Of a stretch of 64,000 nucleotides of DNA, positions 16,376 through 25,241 are shown piece by piece. The DNA comes from Clostridia bacterium (lineage in GTDB: Bacteria > Bacillota > Clostridia > Oscillospirales > Acutalibacteraceae): NCBI GenBank assembly GCA_017416485.1, contig JAFQCH010000009.1, positions 17,654-81,653 on the forward strand, written 5' to 3'. Position numbers and translations under genes: made by a program. Numbering within the stretch: the first letter of the stretch is position 1; each line of letters starts with the position of its first letter. The notes under the pieces are model-generated. The model was not told the origin of the DNA. It was given only the letters and a program-made list of their open reading frames with translations, and did no database searches.

Positions 16376-16830
16376 TTTTTACACCATGTATCTGAATCAA
16401 AAAGAATGGTTACGGGGCCGTCGTTGAGAAGCGATACCTTCATATCGGCACCGAACATGCCGTGTTCGACCTTGCGAACCCCTTGCGAAATGAGCTGTTG
16501 CATGAAATATTCATACAGGCGGTCGGCTTCTGCGGGCTTTGCAGAGGGGGTAAAGGACGGGCGGTTGCCTTTGCGAACATCTGCACACAAAGTGAACTGC
16601 GAAACCACAAGAATTTCGCCGTCGATATCCAGCACACTGCGGTTCATTTTGCCGTTTTCATCTTCAAAAACACGAAGCAAAGCCGTTTTGGATGCGAGCA
16701 CATCGGCTTCTTTTTCGGTGTCGCCGTCCATGACACCGAGAAGCACAAGAAAACCTTGCCTGATTTCACCGATTGTCTGTCCTTCCACTTTTACGCAAGC
16801 CTCGGACACTCTTTGGATAACTGCTTTCAT
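16372..16830 (-). CDS. dtd: D-aminoacyl-tRNA deacylase
   Basis: 152 residues, the usual size; start preceded by CGGAGGGG. Motifs SQFTLCADVRKGNRPSF and the closing NDGPVTILFDS correspond to the cross-subunit active site (SQFTL and GPVT). The enzyme removes D-amino acids such as D-Tyr mischarged on tRNA and also glycine from tRNA-Ala. It lies 4 nt after rel, and its end overlaps the MBL gene; rel-dtd is a widely conserved pair. Confidence 0.96.
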   Translation of the reverse strand: MKAVIQRVSEACVKVEGQTIGEIRQGFLVLLGVMDGDTEKEADVLASKTALLRVFEDENGKMNRSVLDIDGEILVVSQFTLCADVRKGNRPSFTPSAKPAEADRLYEYFMQQLISQGVRKVEHGMFGADMKVSLLNDGPVTILFDSDTWCKK

Positions 16831-16834
16831 ACTT

Positions 16835-19054
16835 TTATACCCCTCCGCGGTCTACACTGAGAATGCCGTCTAATTTTTCAAGCCTTGCCATGACCGTGCG
16901 CAGATGTTCCACGCCGTTGACGGTGGCGGTCAGGTAAATCAGTTTTCTTCCATCCTTGGTGTCGCGGGTGTTCACACTCTGCACAATAATATGCAAACTT
17001 TCGAGTGCATCAAAGACCTTGCTCATGGGCAGTTTGCCTGCAAGGCAGGTCAGAATGAGCGAAGCGTTGAATTCGGTCTTAACATTGGCACCCCAATACA
17101 CACCGATCCAGCGTTCGGGCTCGCTTGCAAGGGAAATCACGCTCGGCACATTGGTGCAATCGCGTTTGTGGACGGAAATGCCGTGTCCTCTTGTGATGAA
17201 GCCGATGATATCGTCCCCCGGAATGGGGCTGCAACAGCGCGACAGTTTGACAAGGCAATTGTCGATGCCTTCCACAACAACGCCGTCACTGCTGACCGTG
17301 CGCTTGGGACGAGCCTGTGCGGTCTGTTTGGGTGCATCGGCATTGATGATCTTATTGGCTTCATCCTTAATCATGGGCATGATCTTGGAAAGCACAATAC
17401 CGCCGTAGCCGATCGCGGCAAAGAAATCATCGGGTGTGGCACACTTCTGCTTGTCGCAGATGACCTCCATGAGCTTGATTTCCTGTTCTTCGGACAAGCG
17501 GATATTACTGCGGCGGATCTCACGCTCAACATCCTGCCTGCCTTCGATGATATTTTCTTCTCTGCGTTCTTTTTTGAACCATGCGCGGATCTTGCTGCGT
17601 GCTTCACTCGTGCGGACAATCTTCAGCCAGTCACGGCTGGGGCCTTTGCCCGGCTGCGAAGTGGTGAGCACCTCTACGATTTCGCCGTTTTTGAGGGTAT
17701 AATCCAACGGTACAATACGTTTGTCTACCTTGGCACCCGTCATTTTGTTGCCGACAGCCGAGTGAATGGCATAAGCAAAGTCGATGACGGTTGATCCTGC
17801 GGGCAAGCTCATAACATCACCCTTGGGGGTAAAAACATAGACTTCTTCACGCACGATATCGGACTTGATGGCCGTGACGATATCCGCGGCATCGCCCGAT
17901 TCATTCTGCGCTTCCAGAATGTGCGTGACCCAGCCGAGGCCCTTTTCGATGGCCTGCGCCTGATGGGAAGAATTGGTGTAGCCGAGTTTGTATTTCCAGT
18001 GTGCGGCAATACCGTATTCGGCGGTTTTGTGCATTTCCCATGTACGGATCTGCACTTCAAAGGGAATGCCTTCCTTGCCGATGAGGGTGGTATGCAGCGA
18101 CTGATACATATTCGGTTTGGGAGTTGAAATATAGTCTTTGAATCTGCCCGGGATGGGCTTGAACATATCGTGAATGACACCTAAACAGTTGTAGCAATCG
18201 CCGACGGTATCGACGATAATACGGATGGCATAGATGTCGTAAATTTCTTCAAATTCCTTGCCGTGCATATACATTTTGCGATAAATGCCATGTACGGTCT
18301 TGATTCTGCCGCTGACTTCGGGATTTTCCACGATTTCGGAAACACGGTCTTTGACACGTGTTTTGATATCTTCTAAAAATTCCATACGAAGCGGTTCCTG
18401 CTCTGCCAATGCTTTTTCGATGTCGGCATACGCCACGGGGTCGAGGTTTGCAATGGCAAGGTCTTCGAGTTCATCCTTAACGGGACGAATACCGAGTCGG
18501 TGCGCAATGGGGGCATAAATTTCGATGGTTTCAAGGGAAATATCGCGCCGTTTCTGTTCGGGCTGGAACTGAATGGTGCGCATGTTGTGCAAACGGTCTG
18601 CCAGTTTGATGATGATAACACGGATGTCTTCACTCATGGCAAGAAGCAGCTTGCGCAGGTTTTCGGCCTGTTCGCTTTCGCGGCTCATGAAGGTGGGCTG
18701 GCGGTCGGACTGATTGTGTTTGTCAAGCGGCACCTTACCGAGTTTTGTAACGCCGTCCACAAGGGCGGAAATTTCGGCACCGAACATTTTGCGCAGTTGG
18801 GCAATGGTAACCGCGGTGTCTTCCGCCACATCGTGCAACAATGCCGCGGCAATGGACTGATAATCCATACCGAAGCCGATGAGGATCTCCGAAACCGCAA
18901 TGGGGTGAATGATGTAGGGTTCCCCCGATCTGCGTTTCTGCCCTCTGTGAGCAGATTCCGAAAGCTCGTACGCCTTCCGCAGAATTGCTGCTTCTTCAGG
19001 CGTATAGGTTTGTTCAATGAGTTTTTCAAGCCTCGCAAATACATTTTCTTCCAT
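16835..19054 (-). CDS. rel: Bifunctional (p)ppGpp synthetase/hydrolase Rel
   Basis: 739 residues from the ATG at 19054, preceded by AAAAGGAGAG; the frame is open 11 codons further. Order of domains: HD hydrolase (residues about 20-180; HRGQKRRSGEPYIIHP, LLHDVAEDT), synthetase (about 230-360; IYAIRIIVD, GRFKDYISTPKPNMYQSLHT, EVQIRTWEMHKTAEYG), TGS (about 390-450; VYVFTPKGDVMSLPAG), a conserved-cysteine/helical region (CLVKLSRCCSPIPGDDI) and a C-terminal ACT domain. The RFKD motif marks a bifunctional Rel rather than a synthetase-only RelA. It makes and removes the alarmone in the stringent response. It lies 36 nt after the recJ stop and starts the dtd-MBL-hemZ run. Confidence 0.96.
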   Translation of the reverse strand: MEENVFARLEKLIEQTYTPEEAAILRKAYELSESAHRGQKRRSGEPYIIHPIAVSEILIGFGMDYQSIAAALLHDVAEDTAVTIAQLRKMFGAEISALVDGVTKLGKVPLDKHNQSDRQPTFMSRESEQAENLRKLLLAMSEDIRVIIIKLADRLHNMRTIQFQPEQKRRDISLETIEIYAPIAHRLGIRPVKDELEDLAIANLDPVAYADIEKALAEQEPLRMEFLEDIKTRVKDRVSEIVENPEVSGRIKTVHGIYRKMYMHGKEFEEIYDIYAIRIIVDTVGDCYNCLGVIHDMFKPIPGRFKDYISTPKPNMYQSLHTTLIGKEGIPFEVQIRTWEMHKTAEYGIAAHWKYKLGYTNSSHQAQAIEKGLGWVTHILEAQNESGDAADIVTAIKSDIVREEVYVFTPKGDVMSLPAGSTVIDFAYAIHSAVGNKMTGAKVDKRIVPLDYTLKNGEIVEVLTTSQPGKGPSRDWLKIVRTSEARSKIRAWFKKERREENIIEGRQDVEREIRRSNIRLSEEQEIKLMEVICDKQKCATPDDFFAAIGYGGIVLSKIMPMIKDEANKIINADAPKQTAQARPKRTVSSDGVVVEGIDNCLVKLSRCCSPIPGDDIIGFITRGHGISVHKRDCTNVPSVISLASEPERWIGVYWGANVKTEFNASLILTCLAGKLPMSKVFDALESLHIIVQSVNTRDTKDGRKLIYLTATVNGVEHLRTVMARLEKLDGILSVDRGGV

Positions 19055-19089
19055 CTTCTGCTCTCCTTTTCTTATAATTTCAATCACTA

Positions 19090-21123
19090 TTATTCCGTAT
19101 ACCCCAGGCGTTTGAGAATTTCGGTCTGTGTCAGGTCCGTTTTGCCTGCATTTTGCGTGCAGGCATATACACCGTCACGGCATTGCAGAATACCAGCCTG
19201 CAACAAGGCTTGCAAAGCAACAGAAATGGCGCAGGCACGCTGCGGCACTTCATCCAGCCGCACAGACAGCACTTCCGTGTCGAATTTCCATTCGCCGTTT
19301 GTGCGGATATATTTATAAATTTTTGTGATCAACGCGCGGTCGGGACAAGCCTGTGCACGTTGGTTTTCCGTCAATTCTTCCTTGCGGCAGACACGGCGGA
19401 ACAATGCAAGGGATGAAAACAACGCATTGTCGTCGATGCCCGCAGGACGAATGTCGCGGATCTGAATGCTGACGCGCGTTTCGCCCATATATATGTTTTT
19501 ATCAATGCGGACTGCAAGATCCACAAGATCGCCTTTTTTGTAAGCAAAATCATCGGGCGACATACCGAACTGCACGGCGGTAATATGCGCACCGTTGCGC
19601 GAAAGCACCAGTCGCAGATGGCGGTTGTTGCCCATGCCTTTGATGCTGTCGATTTCCATGCCGAACAAACCGAACAAGGGTGCGGGATTGCCGGCACCGA
19701 AGGGTTCAAGATCCTGCAAGGCATCCAGTATGGAAACACTGATGTGGGCGGGATTCAAGCGGCAATCGATGGTTACGGACGGGAACACATCCCCTGTTTG
19801 GGCGGCATATTCGTTGATTTTGCGGCGGAATGCACCAATGTTTTCGGGCGCAACGGAAAAACCTGCCGCAAGCGTATGGCCGCCGAATTGCAACAATGTG
19901 TCACCCGCATAGGTGAGCGCTTCATAGAGTGAAAAGCCGTCAATGCTTCTGCCGGAGCCTTTTGCGGTGCCGTCCGATTCCTGCGTGATCACAATAGCAG
20001 GTCTGCCGTAGCGTTCTACAAGACGGGATGCAACGATACCGATAACACCGGCGTGCCAGTTTTTTCCGTCCACCACCAGCACACGGTCATTGCGCTGTTC
20101 GGGATGGGCATCGAGGTATTCTTCCACCTGTGCAAAAATGGCGCTTTCCGTTTCCTGGCGTTCCACATTGGCACGGTCAATTTCCTTTGCAAGGCGCTCG
20201 GCTTCGGCAGGGTCTTCCGTCAGAAGCAATTGCAAGGCTTGCCATGCACTGCCCATTCTGCCTGCCGCATTGATACGGGGAGCCAGAGTGAAGGCAATGC
20301 CGAGGGAATTGAGTTCTTTGTCTGCACTGCCGGCAACACGGCGCAGTGCTTCAATGCCGCAACGCGAATACCTGTTCATATTTGCAAGGCCTGCAAGCAC
20401 GATGAGCCGGTTTTCACGCATCAGCGGAACAATATCGGCCACCGTGCCGATGGCAACAATATCTGCATAGTCATCCAGCAAGGAATCGTAGTCGCCGTCT
20501 TCCAGAGCCGCCGCCAGTTTCAGAGCAACACCGACACCTGCCAGTTCTTTGAACGGGCTTTCGTCGTCTGCACGCCATGGGTCCACAACAGCACAGCAAT
20601 CGGGCAACACTTCGCCGGCACGGTGGTGGTCCGTTACCACAAGATCCACACCGAGTGTTTTTAAAAGTTCGGCTTCGGCAATGGCGCCGATGCCGTTGTC
20701 TACCGTTACAATGAGCGTTGTACCGCCTTCTGCAATGCGCCGGCAGACTGCATCGGAAAGGCCGTAGCCTTCATTCATACGCGACGGAATGTAGGCATAT
20801 ACATCCGCACCGATCATTTCAAGATATGAATACAGCAATGCCGTTGCGGTGACACCGTCTGCATCATAGTCGCCGAATACGGTGATCTTTTCTTCCCGCT
20901 CAACGGCAAGACGGATTCTGTCAACAGCCTTGTCCATATCTTTGAGCAACCACGGATCGCTCAACTGCGAACGCATATCCAGAAACGCCGTCACATCGGC
21001 AACAGTTTGAAAACCTCTTGCATTGAGCACGAGTGCCGCGAATTCATTGACACCGCACTCTGCCGCCACTGCAGCAGCCGCTGTTTTATCATATTGTGCC
21101 ACATTCCATTTCTTGCGTCCCAA
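19090..21123 (-). CDS. recJ: Single-stranded-DNA-specific exonuclease RecJ
   Basis: 677 residues. Start is TTG at 21123, with TTTAGGAG eight bases before it; no in-frame ATG fits. The DHH phosphoesterase core shows VFGDYDADGVTATALL, VTVDNGIGA, VTDHHRAG and DIVAIGTVADIVPL, the DHHA1 part shows KGSGRSIDGFSLYEAL and GGHTLAAGFSV, and a C-terminal OB-like region follows. The enzyme degrades single strands 5' to 3' in RecF-pathway and mismatch repair. recJ followed by rel is a common Clostridial gene pair. The last 100 residues extend beyond the shortest RecJ proteins and are not assigned. Confidence 0.95.
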   Translation of the reverse strand: MGRKKWNVAQYDKTAAAAVAAECGVNEFAALVLNARGFQTVADVTAFLDMRSQLSDPWLLKDMDKAVDRIRLAVEREEKITVFGDYDADGVTATALLYSYLEMIGADVYAYIPSRMNEGYGLSDAVCRRIAEGGTTLIVTVDNGIGAIAEAELLKTLGVDLVVTDHHRAGEVLPDCCAVVDPWRADDESPFKELAGVGVALKLAAALEDGDYDSLLDDYADIVAIGTVADIVPLMRENRLIVLAGLANMNRYSRCGIEALRRVAGSADKELNSLGIAFTLAPRINAAGRMGSAWQALQLLLTEDPAEAERLAKEIDRANVERQETESAIFAQVEEYLDAHPEQRNDRVLVVDGKNWHAGVIGIVASRLVERYGRPAIVITQESDGTAKGSGRSIDGFSLYEALTYAGDTLLQFGGHTLAAGFSVAPENIGAFRRKINEYAAQTGDVFPSVTIDCRLNPAHISVSILDALQDLEPFGAGNPAPLFGLFGMEIDSIKGMGNNRHLRLVLSRNGAHITAVQFGMSPDDFAYKKGDLVDLAVRIDKNIYMGETRVSIQIRDIRPAGIDDNALFSSLALFRRVCRKEELTENQRAQACPDRALITKIYKYIRTNGEWKFDTEVLSVRLDEVPQRACAISVALQALLQAGILQCRDGVYACTQNAGKTDLTQTEILKRLGYTE

Positions 21124-21276
21124 AATACATACTCCTAAAGTGCATAATAATCGATTTTTTTATTTTATCATTTTTTTGCAAGCATTGCAAGCCCTTTGCC
21201 GACTGTTTTTATATTTTATAATAAAACATACCGCCCTTTCGCAAGCGGAAAAAGCGGCATCTGCTATTTTTTAATA

Positions 21277-22566
21277 TTATTGCGGCAACAATGCGCGGAT
21301 GAGTTCTGCGCAAATGCTGTAAATACCCGTCTGCGGGTCGGTTGCATAGCGTGCGCCCGAAGTCAGCACCACAACCCCGTCTTTGGCGGCAGGATCAAAC
21401 AAAAAACAAGCATACATTCCGTAAGCACTGCCGGTATGTGCATAAACGGTTCTGTCTTCCACTGCACCTTCATAGATAAAACTACCCAATCCGACCAACT
21501 CACCGCCGTTATTAAACTGCACTCGCAAAAGCTCGGCAACACTTTTTTTGCTCAGAAGGCGTGTGCCGTCTGCCGCACAACCGTCATTGAGAAGTACGCA
21601 AAGCAGTTGGGCATAATCCGTTGCGGAGATAATCAGATTACCCTGTGTCAGATGTACGGTTTGTCCCAATACCGGATGAAACCGAGTTGATAAAAGAGGC
21701 TTTACCGCAGAATCTCCATCATATAAAACACCGATTTCCTCAGCATTCTCAACGGAAACTGGAAGATATCCGCCGTCCAATTGCAAAGGATCCAGAAACA
21801 AGGACTGTGCAAGCTCTTCAAAACATACCCCGCTTGCAAGTTCACAGACGGAACCAACCAACGCATTACTGAGATTGCTGTAAGAATGTGCACTGCCGGG
21901 TTTATACGCAAAAAACGTACTTCTGTCCGTCAGTAATTGCTTGATGGAGATGGAGGATGCGTTACCAAGAGAAATATCAAACAGCCTGCCGTCGGCAACA
22001 GAAGCGGTGTGGGTCATCAGCATGCGGGGGGTGATCGGCGTATCGGGATAAGCAGGATTGCGCACACTGAAACCGTAATAATCGCTGATATCCGCATCCA
22101 ACGAAGCCCGTCCGCTGTCAACAAGTGCCATAAAAATCATATTTGTGAAAAGTTTGGAAAGAGAGGCAACGCGGTATTTTGTGTTCTGCGTGACCGCTTT
22201 TCCGCTTTCACGGTCTGCCAGTCCGAATACATAACTCCCCGTCACAAATCCGTTTTCAATTACGGCACACTGCACACCGACGGCAGAATACTTTTCACTG
22301 ATGATATCCAATTCGTCATTGCTGATTTCAAGCACATTTTCTGCGAATGATGCTTGTTGAAATTCTGATTCAATCGGTGCATCTGCCGCTTCAATGCGTC
22401 GGTATACCGTATCGGAAGCCGAAACCAACGACGTCCAAACAGACAGATCTGCACTTACACTTTTACCTGCCTTTGCTTCGCTATTACAGAAATAAAAAGC
22501 GCCTAAACTCAACAAAACAGCAATAATAAAAACCGGTAAAGCGTATTTCTTCATTATTTTCACCAT
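21277..22566 (-). CDS. Serine hydrolase of the beta-lactamase/class C-PBP family, membrane-anchored
   Basis: 429 residues from the ATG at 22566, which AAAAGGA precedes. Residues about 9-27 form a signal anchor (ALPVFIIAVLLSLGAFYF). The penicillin-recognising fold carries Ser-x-x-Lys (SLSK in VASLSKLFTNM), Tyr-x-Asn (YSNLSNAL) and the third motif His-x-Gly (AHTGSAYGM). These are the motifs of class C beta-lactamases, D-aminopeptidases and esterases of the PBP4* group, so beta-lactam resistance should not be assumed. No beta-lactam regulator sits beside it; the BlaI/BlaR pair is 30 kb away. Located outside the membrane, probably acting on wall peptides or esters. Confidence 0.85.
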   Translation of the reverse strand: MVKIMKKYALPVFIIAVLLSLGAFYFCNSEAKAGKSVSADLSVWTSLVSASDTVYRRIEAADAPIESEFQQASFAENVLEISNDELDIISEKYSAVGVQCAVIENGFVTGSYVFGLADRESGKAVTQNTKYRVASLSKLFTNMIFMALVDSGRASLDADISDYYGFSVRNPAYPDTPITPRMLMTHTASVADGRLFDISLGNASSISIKQLLTDRSTFFAYKPGSAHSYSNLSNALVGSVCELASGVCFEELAQSLFLDPLQLDGGYLPVSVENAEEIGVLYDGDSAVKPLLSTRFHPVLGQTVHLTQGNLIISATDYAQLLCVLLNDGCAADGTRLLSKKSVAELLRVQFNNGGELVGLGSFIYEGAVEDRTVYAHTGSAYGMYACFLFDPAAKDGVVVLTSGARYATDPQTGIYSICAELIRALLPQ

Positions 22567-22650
22567 ATTTTTCCTTTTGTTTCCAAAAGCAGTTTTCACA
22601 ACCCAAATCAACATTATTCACAAAAAACCTAAAAAATTCTTAATTTTTTC

Positions 22651-22682
22651 AAAAAAAGAAGCATCCGCAAAAGCGGATGCTT
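22651..22682 (-). terminator. Intrinsic terminator of the dockerin lysozyme gene
   Basis: Perfect AAGCATCCGC / GCGGATGCTT stem with TTTT loop and a following CTTTTTTT on the minus strand. Confidence 0.85.
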
Positions 22683-22694
22683 TCCGAATGAAAA

Positions 22695-24905
22695 TCAGTT
22701 ATTCAATGCAAACTGATAGATCGGCCAACTCGATACATCTTCCAGTGCAACACTTGCCCGAAGAATCAATCGCGCGTCTCCTGCATCAAGGACTCCGTTG
22801 TCATTGATATCACCAATCTGCACAATGTCGCCATTGGAAACTTCCAGACCGACACTGGCACGAAGAACGTATCTTGCATCGCCGCTGTTAACAATGCCGT
22901 TAAAATCCACATCTCCTGCTTCAATAAGCAATGTATCTTTGTTCACAAAAACATAGATTGCGTAAGTCAGAAGTTGCCCTTCGCAGTTAACGGTTACATT
23001 GTATATACCGCTGTTTTCAAGCGACGGGGCAGAAATGATGAGTCCTTGCGAAATGATGGCAGTTGAGCCGTCGGAATAGTTGGCCTTCACCTGCAAACCT
23101 CTTGTGTCGAGCACATCACCGATCTGATACAGGATCTTTTCAGGCAAGCCGACCAAAGAAACCGATTCAATAACGGGTTCGCGGTAGTTGCGCTCCCACA
23201 CCGCATTAACATAAATGTCGGTTATTTCACCTTTCAGCGAAATGCTTGCCCCCGGCTGCAACACTTCTGCGCCGTTTTCAGACTGGTACTGCCAGCCATT
23301 GAAGGTATAACCGCTGCGCACGGGAATATCCGTACTGAGTTTCACGGTTGCTTCCCATACGGCATACAGCCTGGTATCCATACTGAACGGGTAACTTGCC
23401 CCCGTAGTGTACATGACACTGGTGCCATAGGGGGAGGTTGTCCATCCTGTGTTAACAGGTTTAAAACTCTGCAATGCGGGCATGCAACGACCGCCGTTGG
23501 GAATGTAATTAACATAGCACGGATCATACTCCGCAGTCGGCATTTTTACACTTTCATTTTTCTTCACAAACTGCGAATAGGAAGACAGTTTACCGCCCGT
23601 TGCATCAAAAGAAACAGTATAGCCCGCAATTTCCTGATCGCGCTGGAAATAGTAGTAAACGGGAAGCGAAGACTGTTCGCCCGAAATGTTGCTGTGGGCA
23701 ACAATTTTCAGACGAATCCATTTGCCGGCATATTTCGAAAGCACATCCGCCGACAAGGACAAGGAGTTGGCATTGCGGGTTTGATCGGTTGTGTACAAAT
23801 CCTTGCCGTTTTCATTTGCTCTTGCAGGATTCGGCGAACCCGACAAAATACGAACATTGTAAGTATAATAATTACCTGTCGATGTCCACACAACACTCAA
23901 GCCGCCCTCTGCCGATATCGTACCGTTGTATGTGCCCGCATAATGCGTGGAATACTTGGTGGGAATGACCGCAGGGGACGAAAGCATGGGAACATCAAGA
24001 CGTTTGACAGATGTGGTAAAATACAACGTTGTGCCCGAGCCGATTGCTTTTGTGCCGGAGGCATCTGAATAAGCAACCACTTTTACACTGTAGCGGCTGC
24101 CGGACTGCAATGCTTCCTGCAGGTTGGCATTGCTGCTTTGCAAAAGCGAAACGCTTGTTACGGAAGCAGAAACCAACACATTGTTTGCAATTGTTTTCTG
24201 CACGGCATTGGAGTTATTGACAAGGGCAATGGTATAGCGGTAAGACAGCGCATTCGGCACCGCCCCCCATATGAGCGAGCCGGGAGAAGTTGCACTGATT
24301 TCAGATCCGTTCACAGGGGAAGTCACTGTGGGATCCACGATTTTGCTGTATTTGGGCCAATAGGTATCTCTGGCCAAAACGGCGCGAACAGCCCAGTCGG
24401 AAGACATACAGCCTTCGTAGTTTTCTGCAAAATAATAGGCAGCATCGTAGGCTCCCTGTGCGGTATCGGGGTATGTTTTGAGCTTGGTGTGCACCTTGTT
24501 GTAGTAGCCGTTGCCGGCATAGGAATCCTTGCCTGTCAGCTCATGGCGGAAGAATGCAAGCTGTGCATTGATATCCGCGGAATCAAGCCCCTGACTCGAA
24601 CACCAGTTCAGCAGTTTGTCGAGGCGGTAGTTCCACTGGAAAATACCGTAGGCATTGCCGTTGTCGCCCCAGCATCCGGGGTCAAAATCACATTCACGCT
24701 CAACATTTGCAAGAATTGCAACCGTAACAGCCGTATTATAACCCATCACCTGTGTGCAATAATCATAAATGATTTTTTCATTGGCTGCCGCCTGCGCGCT
24801 GGTGATAGCCTTCGCCTGCATAGGAACAATGGTCGGAAGAATGCCGCCCCAAAGCAAAAACAAGGATAAAATAATACAGACACACTTTCGCATCGTCTTT
24901 TTCAT
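22695..24905 (-). CDS. Secreted phage-tail-type lysozyme with fibronectin-like, InlB-like, Ig-like and dockerin domains
   Basis: 736 residues. Signal peptide 1-33 (CIILSLFLLWGGILPTIVPM then AKA). Residues about 38-190 match the phage tail lysozyme fold (VAILANVERECDFDPGCWG, AYGIFQWNYRLDKLLNW, YYFAENYEGC), predicted to cut peptidoglycan. Residues about 195-305 look fibronectin-III-like, 433-570 hold an InlB-type repeat (VSFDATGGKLSSYSQFVKKN), and about 590-660 are a bacterial Ig-like domain (YQIGDVLDTRGLQVKANYSDG). The C-terminus is a type I dockerin with two calcium loops, GDVDFNGIVNSGDARYVLR and GDINDNGVLDAGDARLILR. The dockerin should dock the enzyme to a cohesin such as the one in the 59.3 kb gene. 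Expressed from its own promoter through a structured 150-nt leader. Confidence 0.88.
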   Translation of the reverse strand: MKKTMRKCVCIILSLFLLWGGILPTIVPMQAKAITSAQAAANEKIIYDYCTQVMGYNTAVTVAILANVERECDFDPGCWGDNGNAYGIFQWNYRLDKLLNWCSSQGLDSADINAQLAFFRHELTGKDSYAGNGYYNKVHTKLKTYPDTAQGAYDAAYYFAENYEGCMSSDWAVRAVLARDTYWPKYSKIVDPTVTSPVNGSEISATSPGSLIWGAVPNALSYRYTIALVNNSNAVQKTIANNVLVSASVTSVSLLQSSNANLQEALQSGSRYSVKVVAYSDASGTKAIGSGTTLYFTTSVKRLDVPMLSSPAVIPTKYSTHYAGTYNGTISAEGGLSVVWTSTGNYYTYNVRILSGSPNPARANENGKDLYTTDQTRNANSLSLSADVLSKYAGKWIRLKIVAHSNISGEQSSLPVYYYFQRDQEIAGYTVSFDATGGKLSSYSQFVKKNESVKMPTAEYDPCYVNYIPNGGRCMPALQSFKPVNTGWTTSPYGTSVMYTTGASYPFSMDTRLYAVWEATVKLSTDIPVRSGYTFNGWQYQSENGAEVLQPGASISLKGEITDIYVNAVWERNYREPVIESVSLVGLPEKILYQIGDVLDTRGLQVKANYSDGSTAIISQGLIISAPSLENSGIYNVTVNCEGQLLTYAIYVFVNKDTLLIEAGDVDFNGIVNSGDARYVLRASVGLEVSNGDIVQIGDINDNGVLDAGDARLILRASVALEDVSSWPIYQFALNN

Positions 24906-25057
24906 TCTTTCCCTCCGTAATCGGCATCGGTCTTCAAATCCGCTTTCGGGCTTTTTGATGCCCGGTTCCCGATGCCCAGAATTATGGTTTTTTGAATCTA
25001 TTCTAAAGACAGCAGATCATTGCCGTTGATTGCTGTCGTATTTTTTTCAACGGAAAG
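24906..25057 (-). promoter_or_regulatory. Structured 5' leader with a potential H-type pseudoknot
   Basis: The transcript leader of the dockerin lysozyme. On the minus strand CCGTTG (25053-25048) pairs with CAACGG (25028-25023), while GACAGCA (25037-25031) pairs with TGCTGTC (25014-25008); the two helices interleave, giving a pseudoknot. Nearer the gene, GGCATCGG and CCGATGCC (24975-24923 region) close a helix containing CGGGC/GCCCG, just before GGAGGG. I cannot match it to a known riboswitch. The rest of the 25094-25171 gap is AT-rich with nothing recognisable. Confidence 0.55.
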
Positions 25058-25064
25058 CAGGTGC

Positions 25065-25093
25065 ATTATAACACATATTTTTGCTTTTGTCAA
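25065..25093 (-). promoter_or_regulatory. Consensus sigma-A promoter of the dockerin lysozyme
   Basis: Perfect TTGACA and TATAAT boxes on the minus strand with a 17-nt spacer; transcription should begin near 25057. Confidence 0.85.
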
Positions 25094-25171
25094 ATTTTGA
25101 ACGTTGTATCATTATGGTAAAAAATAATATGATGTTTTTTAATTCATTATATTTACACTTTTTCCTGTTTT

Positions 25172-25206
25172 TGTACAAAATAAAGCGGCAACCGAAGTTA
25201 CCGCTT
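25172..25206 (-). terminator. Intrinsic terminator of the dapA-dapB-lysA operon
   Basis: AAGCGGTAAC-TTCG-GTTGCCGCTT stem followed by TATTTTGT on the minus strand. Confidence 0.8.
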
Positions 25207-25241
25207 ATGCTATAAAATTTGCTGAAAGCCTGCTTCGTTTT

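Noticed and set aside
16897..17794. 296-codon plus-strand frame opposite rel
   Set aside because: Shadow of rel; no ribosome site and no family pattern.
21277..22566. Beta-lactamase resistance gene regulated by the BlaI/BlaR1-like pair
   Set aside because: The pair is 27 kb away, its sensor lacks a penicillin-binding motif, and the hydrolase belongs to a broad serine-hydrolase family.
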